Positions 21,807-27,604 of a stretch of 27,604 nt of DNA are shown here, in pieces. Numbering within the stretch: the stretch's first letter is position 1; each line of letters begins with the position of its first letter. The notes below the pieces were generated by a model. The model saw only the letters and a program-made list of their open reading frames with translations. It made no database searches and had not been told where the DNA came from. Source of the stretch: CAZTPJ01 sp964614515 (GTDB taxonomy: Bacteria; Planctomycetota; Phycisphaerae; Phycisphaerales; UBA1924). A program made the position numbers and the translations under genes. The DNA lies in the NCBI GenBank assembly GCA_964614515.1, contig CAZTPJ010000049.1:1-27604 (forward strand), given 5' to 3'.

Positions 21807-23552
21807 ATGGAGCGACCCCGCGCGTTATCCCGGCTCAAGCGCAACGGCGACCACGCCAACGATGGCGCCATGCGCCAGGGCGTGAGCCTCGTCACGGACG
21901 ACTGGAACCGCGTGGCCGAGATGTTCGGCCCGCTTCGCATCGCCCCGGATCGGCTTCGTTCGTTTCCAACCGAGCCTGGCTCGGATGATGAACCGTGGGA
22001 TGTGCTGCTGGCCATGCTCGCACTCGATGAGCAGACAGCGCTGACGCGACTGGCCGAACGCACGGGCCTTCGCTACGTCGCCGAACCGCGGCTCACCGAA
22101 TCGGCACGGCGGTTCTACGAACTCATTCCGCCAACGGTTGCACGATCACATCATCTCGCGGGCGTTGAGATGCACGGCACGGGTGCGGCCCGGGCGATGA
22201 TCGTCGCCACCGCGCAGCCGATGCAGCCGGCCGTGTTCTCCATGCTCGAAGAGCGTCTTGACATGCCCGTGCGTCTGGTGCTCAGTCCTCGCGGGGCCGT
22301 GGCGAACTTGCTCAATCGCGGGTATGAACAGCGGCAGGACCTGGTCACCGAGATCATTGAGGAGTTGCCGCTCGATGAGCGGGCGATTCAGACCGCGGCC
22401 GGGTCGATCGGGCAGAGTACCGACTTGCTGCAACTCGCGCGGCAGACTCCGGTGATTCGACTGGTGAACATGATTCTGTTCGAGGCGCTGCGTCGGAGGG
22501 CGAGCGATGTGCATGTGCATCCGCTTGAATCGCGCCTGATTATTCGCTTTCGCATCGACGGGATGCTGATCGACGCGTTCAGCCCCCCCCTCGCGCTGGC
22601 CCCCGCGATTTCCAGTCGCCTCAAGGTGATGACCGAACTGGACATCGCCAATCGCCATTCGCCGCAGGATGGGCATACGACCGTGCGCATCGGCTCGCAC
22701 AAGGTTGACATTCGCCTCTCGGTGATCCCCACCGTCTTCGGCGAGCGCATCGTGCTGCGACTTCTCGATCAATCGCAGACGCAACTCACGCTCGACGAGG
22801 TTGGCATGACCGCGGAGATGCAGTCCACGCTGCTTGAACTCGTCGAGCGCCCCAACGGCATGATTCTCGTCACGGGGCCGACCGGCTCGGGCAAGACGAC
22901 GACGCTGTATGCCGCGTTGGGCATGGTCGATCGCGCCAGCCGTAACGTGATGACCATCGAAGATCCCGTCGAGTATCACCTCGAAGGCATCAGCCAGATG
23001 CAGGTGAACCCGAAGCGCAACGTCACGTTCGCCACGGGCCTGCGATCGCTGCTGCGCCAGGACCCCGACGTGATTCTCGTGGGCGAAGTGCGCGATTCCG
23101 AAACGGCGCAGTTGGCGATCCAGGCCTCGCTCACCGGGCACCTCGTCCTTGCGACGCTGCACACCAACGATGCGCCCAGCGCGATCCCGCGATTGATCGA
23201 CATCGGCGTGCCGCCGTATCTCGTCACGTCATCGCTCATGGCCGTGCTCGCCCAACGCCTCTTGCGGCGCGTGTGCAAGGCGTGCGGCGGGACGGGGAAG
23301 GCGACGGCCGCGAGGGCCGGTGATGATCGCTGCGAAACGTGCTTCGGAACGGGCTTCAAGGGTCGCGTCGCCGTCTATGAGATCATGACCATGACCGATG
23401 ACCTCCGTCGTCTGACGGCCCAGAGCGCTGACGCGGTGGCGCTATACGACGCGGCCGTGCGTTCGGGCTTCCGCCCCATGCGCGACGATGCGGAGGCGAA
23501 GGTGTCGCGTGGGTTGACGACGACTGATGAGGTCAAGCGCGTGCTGCATTGA
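21807..23552 (+). CDS. gspE: Type II secretion / pilus assembly ATPase
   Basis: A 581-residue cytosolic hexameric ATPase that powers pseudopilus assembly at the inner membrane. An N-terminal GspE_N-like domain (about 30-170) is followed by the ATPase: Walker A GPTGSGKTTTLYAAL near 356, Asp box (TIEDPVEY), Walker B-type DVILVGEVRDSETAQ, His box (HLVLATLHTNDA), and the four-Cys zinc lobe CKACGG...CETCFGTG near 490-520 that is typical of GspE. The ATG lies 6 nt behind the gspD stop with no strong Shine-Dalgarno site, suggesting translational coupling. No gspF or prepilin peptidase gene follows. Confidence 0.93.
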   Translation: MERPRALSRLKRNGDHANDGAMRQGVSLVTDDWNRVAEMFGPLRIAPDRLRSFPTEPGSDDEPWDVLLAMLALDEQTALTRLAERTGLRYVAEPRLTESARRFYELIPPTVARSHHLAGVEMHGTGAARAMIVATAQPMQPAVFSMLEERLDMPVRLVLSPRGAVANLLNRGYEQRQDLVTEIIEELPLDERAIQTAAGSIGQSTDLLQLARQTPVIRLVNMILFEALRRRASDVHVHPLESRLIIRFRIDGMLIDAFSPPLALAPAISSRLKVMTELDIANRHSPQDGHTTVRIGSHKVDIRLSVIPTVFGERIVLRLLDQSQTQLTLDEVGMTAEMQSTLLELVERPNGMILVTGPTGSGKTTTLYAALGMVDRASRNVMTIEDPVEYHLEGISQMQVNPKRNVTFATGLRSLLRQDPDVILVGEVRDSETAQLAIQASLTGHLVLATLHTNDAPSAIPRLIDIGVPPYLVTSSLMAVLAQRLLRRVCKACGGTGKATAARAGDDRCETCFGTGFKGRVAVYEIMTMTDDLRRLTAQSADAVALYDAAVRSGFRPMRDDAEAKVSRGLTTTDEVKRVLH

Positions 23553-23636
23553 CCCTTGGCGCGGCAGCGCGACCATCGGTCCATGTCTTGGATGCGACCA
23601 GTCTGTGCCTGTGCAATCAAAGTTCCGATAACACGA

Positions 23637-23677
23637 GTCTATCAAATTGATAGAAACTGATAGACTGACTGATAGAC
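23637..23677. promoter_or_regulatory. AT-rich cluster of GATAGA direct and inverted repeats upstream of ispE
   Basis: GATAGA occurs at 23649, 23659 and 23671 and inverted as TCTATC at 23638. This makes the long inverted repeat AGTCTATCA/TGATAGACT and the small palindrome TATCAAATTGATA. The 10- and 12-bp spacings are near one helical turn, which suits a protein operator. No T-run follows. Confidence 0.5.
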
Positions 23678-23718
23678 CGCCGTGACATGTGTAAACCGCT
23701 CTCGTAAAAGTACTTCGG

Positions 23719-24639
23719 ATGTCGTCGATGGCTGAGCCTGGTGCAAAACACATGTCGGTTGGCCTCGCCCACGCCAAGATCAACCTTGCCCTGGCCGTGG
23801 GATCGGCGGAACCTGCCACGGCCGAGAAGCCAGGATGGCATCGCATCGCGTCGTGGATGCACGCGATTGACTTGTGCGATGAGGTGACGGTCGCGCCGGC
23901 GGCGGCATCGTCGTTCACCATCGCGTGGGCCGACGATGCGCCGCGCACGTCACCCATCGACTGGCCGGCCCGGCGAGACCTCGCGGTTCGGGCACATCGC
24001 GCGATGGAACACGCAGCGCAGCGCGAGTTGCCTGCGGCCGTGACGCTCATCAAACGCATTCCCGTGGGCGCGGGGCTGGGGGGGGGGTCGTCGGATGCGG
24101 CGGGCGTGCTTCTCGCGCTGCGCGATGCGTTCGGACTTGCGTTCGACACGCCGCGCCTTCGGCAGATCGGCGCGACGCTCGGAAGCGATGTTTCGTTCTT
24201 CATCGACGACGCGGAACCCCCGCGCCCCGCCATCGTCTCGGGCTTTGGCGAACACATCTCGCGGCTTGATCGACGCGATGCCGCGATTGTGCTCATCGTG
24301 CCGCCGGTGTCATGCGAGACTCGCGCGGTGTACGCGGCGTTTGACTCGCAGCCCACGGCCGGCGTCGATGCACAGCGCGTCGAGTCGCTCGCCGCGCGCA
24401 GCGCGCTCGAAGCACTTCCTGAACTCTTCAACGATCTTCAGGCCGCCGCGTTCCGCCTGCATCCGTCGCTGCGCGAGATACACACGGCCGCGGAGCACAC
24501 GGCCTCCCGACGCGTTCACCTCACCGGCAGCGGCAGCGCGATGTTCACGCTCGCGGCGCACGGTGAGGCGGTGGCCTTGGCCGGTCGCCTGGCCGAGGCG
24601 CTGCCTGATTGCGCGATCGTGCGAAGTCGGCTGGTCTGA
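23719..24639 (+). CDS. ispE: 4-diphosphocytidyl-2-C-methyl-D-erythritol kinase
   Basis: A 306-residue GHMP-family kinase that phosphorylates CDP-ME with ATP in the non-mevalonate isoprenoid pathway. Signature segments are AKINLALAV (substrate binding, with the catalytic-region Lys), the ATP loop VGAGLGGGSSDAAGVLLAL near 115-135, and the C-terminal GHMP motif LTGSGSAMFTLA. Length is normal for the family. The start is uncertain among ATGs at 23719, 23731 and 23752, none with a good Shine-Dalgarno site. The ATP-loop Gly codons form a run of ten G at 24078-24087, a potential slippage site. It is on the gspE strand but separated by 166 nt with an operator-like element. Confidence 0.93.
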   Translation: MSSMAEPGAKHMSVGLAHAKINLALAVGSAEPATAEKPGWHRIASWMHAIDLCDEVTVAPAAASSFTIAWADDAPRTSPIDWPARRDLAVRAHRAMEHAAQRELPAAVTLIKRIPVGAGLGGGSSDAAGVLLALRDAFGLAFDTPRLRQIGATLGSDVSFFIDDAEPPRPAIVSGFGEHISRLDRRDAAIVLIVPPVSCETRAVYAAFDSQPTAGVDAQRVESLAARSALEALPELFNDLQAAAFRLHPSLREIHTAAEHTASRRVHLTGSGSAMFTLAAHGEAVALAGRLAEALPDCAIVRSRLV

Positions 24640-24685
24640 GCGATACGTAGGACGCTTCGCGGTGAATGAAAGCCGCGGCCGATTC

Positions 24686-24747
24686 GCACAGGCGAGACGC
24701 CTGTGCCACCGGATGCAGGGAGATGCGCACAGGCGACACGCCTGTGC
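24686..24747. repeat. Pair of short perfect palindromes (REP-like)
   Basis: GCACAGGCG-aga-CGCCTGTGC (24686-24706) and GCACAGGCG-aca-CGCCTGTGC (24727-24747) are 41 bp apart, each followed by CACCGG. They lie between convergent ispE and the dehydrogenase-like gene. Such hairpins in multiple intergenic copies suggest a genome-wide repeat family; bidirectional termination is possible but there is no T-run. Confidence 0.8.
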
Positions 24748-24886
24748 CACCGGGAGTTGACGCACGCACATGAGGGTCGCCTGGACCACCACGTGCTGCG
24801 TGACTCCACACAAGCACGGCGGCGCCGGACCGGGTATTCCCGGCCCGACGCGCCATGCAGAGAACGAGATCTTCCCCGACATCCGA

Positions 24887-26380
24887 TCAGTTGCATCCGG
24901 CCGCGAACTCGTTGCCGAAGCAGATGAAGTCAAAGATGTCGCAGACACCCAGGCCGGTCGTCGTGTCGCAGTCGCACGCATACGGGTCGCCCTGGTCAAA
25001 CAGGTTGCCGAAGCACAGGAAATCAAAGATATCGAGCACGCCCAGGCCCGTGCTGCGGTCGCAGTCGGCGTAGCACGAGTCCGTTCGCACGATCTTGAGC
25101 ACTTCACCCGTGCCGCTCAGCGGGCCGCCCGACCGCGCGACGCCGAGATAGATCTCCCCATCATCGCCGCGCCCGACGCCAAGCAGGTATCGCCCAAGCG
25201 GCACGTTGTTCTCAGAGATGCGAAACTCGCGGATCACGGATGGGAACGCGGGATCGATGTAGTACAGATTGCCCTGCGGCTGGCCAAACGTCAGGCTCCA
25301 GTCGCCAAAGACATAGAGCCCATTCATCTCCGGGATGTCATCGCCGCGATACACAAAGCCGCCGATGACGGCAATGCCGTCCGTGCGCCCGTATTCCGCG
25401 ATCGGATCGATGAGTCCGACAGTGTTGCAGGTCGGGGGGGGGACGCTGGGGTTGAACGGATCGAAGCATGTCGTGCCTTCCTTGATGACCCAGCCGTAGT
25501 TGCCGCCCCTGGTGACGATGTTGATCTCTTCGAGGCGGACCTGTCCGACATCGGCGAGCCAGAGCGCGCCGTCGCCGCCGGGGCCATCGTCGAAACTGAA
25601 GCGATACGGATTGCGAAAGCCGTAGGCCCAGATTTCATCAAGCCCCACGGCGTTGACGAACGGGTTGGTCGGTGGGACTTCATACGGCGCAGCGCCATCG
25701 ACATCAATGCGAAGCATCGAGCCAAGCGCGGTCTCGATGTTCTGGCCGTTGCCGATGGGTCCGTGTGGCAGGGTGGGCAGGTGGAGTCCATCGTTTGCGC
25801 CGCCGCCGTCACCAAGGGCGAAATAGAGGAAGCCATCCGGACCGAACATGACCTGTCCGCCGTTGTGATTGAACTCCGGTTCGTCGATTGAAAAGATCAC
25901 GGTTCCACTGGGGTTCGCGATGTTCGGGTTCGCGGAGACGGTGAACTCGGCGAGGACTTCGGCGTGACACCCGCGCGAGGTGCCGAAGCATGGCTCGCCC
26001 ATCTGCCCGGTGCGAGGGGCGGAGTAGCGCACGAAGAAGCGCCCGTTGGTCGCATAGTCGGGATGAAACGCCAAGCCCAGCGCGCCGCGCTCATCAAACC
26101 CCGCGCTGAGCGTCACGATCACGTTGCGCAGATCAAGAAACGGCGTCGGCAGCAGCGTGCCATTGTCGATGATCCAGATCAAGCCCGCCTGATCGACGAC
26201 GAACAAACGGCCGGAACCATCCCCGCAACCGGTGATGAACACCGGCGCGTTCAGGCCCGTCGTCACGATTGGATCAAGATCGACGGTGATCAGGCCGGGC
26301 TGCACCTGGGCCGCAGCGCTCGCGCCCACGGCCGCAATCACACACGACACCATGCGAAGTCGCATTGCTGAACAGGACAT
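24887..26380 (-). CDS. Secreted PQQ-type sugar dehydrogenase-like protein with dockerin-like tail
   Basis: A 497-residue exported protein. The start at 26380 gives a signal peptide (MRLRMVSCVIAAVGASAAAQ within it) and GGAGG close upstream; the frame is open to 26569. Residues about 30-420 match the glucose/sorbosone dehydrogenase beta-propeller (soluble aldose sugar dehydrogenase type): VFITGCGDGSGRLFVVDQAG, GLAFHPDYATNGRFFVRYS, NHNGGQVMFGPDGFLYFALG, IWAYGFRNPYRFSFD and GGNYGW. These enzymes use PQQ to oxidise sugars in the periplasm; some relatives have unknown activity. The last 62 residues are a dockerin-like module, CYADCDRSTGLGVLDIFDF to EFAAGCN. A run of nine G lies at 25434-25442 in its Pro codons. 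Confidence 0.88.
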   Translation of the reverse strand: MSCSAMRLRMVSCVIAAVGASAAAQVQPGLITVDLDPIVTTGLNAPVFITGCGDGSGRLFVVDQAGLIWIIDNGTLLPTPFLDLRNVIVTLSAGFDERGALGLAFHPDYATNGRFFVRYSAPRTGQMGEPCFGTSRGCHAEVLAEFTVSANPNIANPSGTVIFSIDEPEFNHNGGQVMFGPDGFLYFALGDGGGANDGLHLPTLPHGPIGNGQNIETALGSMLRIDVDGAAPYEVPPTNPFVNAVGLDEIWAYGFRNPYRFSFDDGPGGDGALWLADVGQVRLEEINIVTRGGNYGWVIKEGTTCFDPFNPSVPPPTCNTVGLIDPIAEYGRTDGIAVIGGFVYRGDDIPEMNGLYVFGDWSLTFGQPQGNLYYIDPAFPSVIREFRISENNVPLGRYLLGVGRGDDGEIYLGVARSGGPLSGTGEVLKIVRTDSCYADCDRSTGLGVLDIFDFLCFGNLFDQGDPYACDCDTTTGLGVCDIFDFICFGNEFAAGCN

Positions 26381-26600
26381 ATCGCCTCCTCTGTGTTTCG
26401 CCGGCGCGGGCGCATGATCGCGTGCGTCGGCATTGGTTGGTGAGGGAACGCTGCGTGTCAGGGCCGATGCGCGCAGCATGAACGCGAGGGAGGCGCCGCC
26501 GACACATAACCGGCCGCACACACTCGCGCAGTCAGCCCACACGCAGATGTCCCGCTCGCATCCGCTCATTGCAGACGCGGGGTCGATCTCATCGACACCG

Positions 26601-26638
26601 AAGAAAAGCCCGACGATGTCGTCGCGACACCGTCGGGC
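26601..26638 (-). terminator. Strong rho-independent terminator of the 27447 gene
   Basis: On the minus strand a 14-bp stem (26638-26625 with 26621-26608, one G-U pair, 3-nt loop) is followed by TTTTCTT at 26607-26601. It separates the two dockerin-tailed genes. In the 320-bp gap 26381-26700 I see otherwise only GTCGAT/ATCGAC around 26582-26596 and no clear promoter. Confidence 0.85.
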
Positions 26639-26700
26639 GTGGTTTCTCGCAAATCACGGGCGTGACGATCGCTACCGCAATCGCACGCGCCGTACTCGAC

Positions 26701-27447
26701 TCAGTTGCAACCCGCGTTGAACTCGTTGCCGAAGCAGAGGAAGTCGAAGATGTCGCAGACCAGCGGTCCCGTGGAGGTGTCACAGTCGCAGGCGTATGGA
26801 TCGCCGGCCGAGAAGCGATTGCCAAAGCACAGGAAGTCAAAGATGTCCAGCACGCCCACGCCGGTGCTGGTGTCGCAGTCGGCGTAGCAACTGGACGACT
26901 CATAATGAATCACGCCGGCAAAGACGCGCGGCGTGAACGTGCTGCCACCGGTGGTGAACGGAATCGACTTCGACACGCCGCCGTACAGGCGCAAGTCGAG
27001 ATTCTCGTAGACCTGCTGAACGGTCGCCCCCGTGCCGTTGTACCGCGGGCCGGAGATCGTGAAGAGCAACGCGATGCCCAGCGTCTGGTTCTGCTGCAAC
27101 TCGATCGGCGTGTTCAGCGTGATGAGATTCGAGACGACGGTTGACCCGTTGCCCACGCCCGCGCCCAGTTCGCTGCTCACCAGCGTCCAGCCATCGGGGC
27201 TGTTCGTGAAGCCTTCGTGGGTACCTGGACGGGTGTACACATCAAAGGCGATGTCCCCGCCGACCCCGGCCGTCGCGAACGTCTGAATGCCCGTCACGGC
27301 AAGATCGCTGCTGAGGGCCGTCAGATCAAAGTAGATCGCCCACCCCTGACTTCCGCCGTTGTTCGCGAGACCCGTCGTCAGCGTCTGCGCTGTCGCAAGG
27401 GGCGATAACGCGGCCAATGCCAACCCAGCCACAAGAAAGCGTTTCAT
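26701..27447 (-). CDS. Small secreted protein with dockerin-like tail, function unknown
   Basis: A 248-residue exported protein with signal peptide MKRFLVAGLALAALSPLATA. The start at 27447 has GGAGG 7 nt upstream; the frame is open to 27498. The mature part (about 20-185) is Thr/Gly/Asn-rich and lacks Cys, with a likely beta-sandwich character (QGWAIYFDLTALSSDLAVTG, TLGIALLFTISG); similar domains with choice-of-anchor organisation occur in secreted bacterial proteins, but I cannot name a family. The C-terminal 62 residues are the dockerin-like module CYADCDTSTGVGVLDIFDF ... CDCDTSTGPLVCDIFDF ... FNAGCN, nearly the same as on the gene at 24887. Confidence 0.8.
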   Translation of the reverse strand: MKRFLVAGLALAALSPLATAQTLTTGLANNGGSQGWAIYFDLTALSSDLAVTGIQTFATAGVGGDIAFDVYTRPGTHEGFTNSPDGWTLVSSELGAGVGNGSTVVSNLITLNTPIELQQNQTLGIALLFTISGPRYNGTGATVQQVYENLDLRLYGGVSKSIPFTTGGSTFTPRVFAGVIHYESSSCYADCDTSTGVGVLDIFDFLCFGNRFSAGDPYACDCDTSTGPLVCDIFDFLCFGNEFNAGCN

Positions 27448-27504
27448 CGTTCTTCCTCCGTTGAGATTCTCGTTTCCGCGCCGCCCACGAGGGCGCACGA
27501 TGTC

Positions 27505-27533
27505 ATTCTAACACCGATCGTCGGAGAATCCAA
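27505..27533 (-). promoter_or_regulatory. Putative sigma70-type promoter of the 27447 gene
   Basis: TTGGAT (27533-27528) and TAGAAT (27510-27505) on the minus strand with an exact 17-bp spacer, one of the best consensus matches in the window; about 57 nt of leader would precede the start codon. Confidence 0.5.
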
Positions 27534-27580
27534 GACCTGACAGAAACCTACCGAGCATACGGCTTGTCACGCGAAGACTC

Positions 27581-27604
27581 GTGGCCACGCCAAGGCGTGG
27601 CCAC
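27581..27604. repeat. Perfect 11-bp palindrome at the window edge
   Basis: GTGGCCACGCC-AA-GGCGTGGCCAC fills the last 24 bases. It is a REP-like hairpin of a different sequence from the pair at 24686. It may continue beyond the window. Confidence 0.7.

Noticed and set aside
22146..23162. A 338-codon minus-strand ORF
   Set aside because: It is the antisense shadow of gspE, which has all ATPase motifs.
24770..25891. A 373-codon plus-strand ORF at the right end
   Set aside because: It is antisense to the dehydrogenase-like gene, which has a signal peptide, propeller motifs and the dockerin-like tail.

Overview
The window looks like a chromosomal segment of a GC-rich planctomycete, most likely class Phycisphaerae. 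Four things point there: C-terminal dockerin-like modules ending in Gly-Cys (CYADCD...DIFDFLCFGN...AGC) on otherwise unrelated secreted proteins, PEP-CTERM-like tails (Pro motif, hydrophobic helix, Arg cluster), a membrane protein ending in a CxxCGYDLR...CPECG zinc ribbon, and a large family of long pseudopilin-like proteins. The assignment is from protein style only; no rRNA is present.

Layout. Positions 1-247 hold the start of an unknown minus-strand gene that leaves the window. Then come a secreted PEP-CTERM-like protein and a polytopic membrane protein (453-2472, plus), convergent with and overlapping a large secreted LamG/SGNH-like protein (2444-5020, minus). Next are an orphan terminator, tRNA-Ala(TGC) and a zinc-ribbon membrane protein (5522-6511). 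A minus-strand block follows: a seven-repeat beta-propeller protein with a dockerin-like tail, a PEP-CTERM-like protein preceded by a coupled small ORF, an MDR-family oxidoreductase, a 191-bp tandem intergenic repeat, and the ribosomal cluster rplS / trmD / rpsP. In that cluster rimM is missing, and a plus-strand SEC-C gene with two apparent frameshifts sits between trmD and rplS.

The centrepiece is 13060-23552. It has five tandem paralogous genes for about 360-residue prepilin-like proteins, then a type II secretion-type secretin (gspD) and the assembly ATPase (gspE). Most pilin genes are separated by strong hairpins or terminators and have their own hairpin leader and Shine-Dalgarno site, so they look like separately expressed cassettes rather than one operon. 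The gspD leader folds on paper into a three-way junction whose closing stem runs into the Shine-Dalgarno sequence. No inner-membrane platform (gspF), prepilin peptidase or minor pilins are in view. ispE follows behind an unusual AT-rich set of GATAGA repeats.

The right end (minus strand) has a PQQ-type sugar dehydrogenase-like protein and a small secreted protein, both with the dockerin-like tail, separated by a strong terminator. Two kinds of short perfect palindromes (24686-24747 and 27581-27604) lie in the intergenic DNA.

The combined picture is of a cell-envelope and secretion region. Several surface or exported proteins carry sorting or docking tails, and a pseudopilus/secretin system with amplified pilins may build a filament or export machine. 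This functional link is inferred from neighbourhood, not demonstrated.
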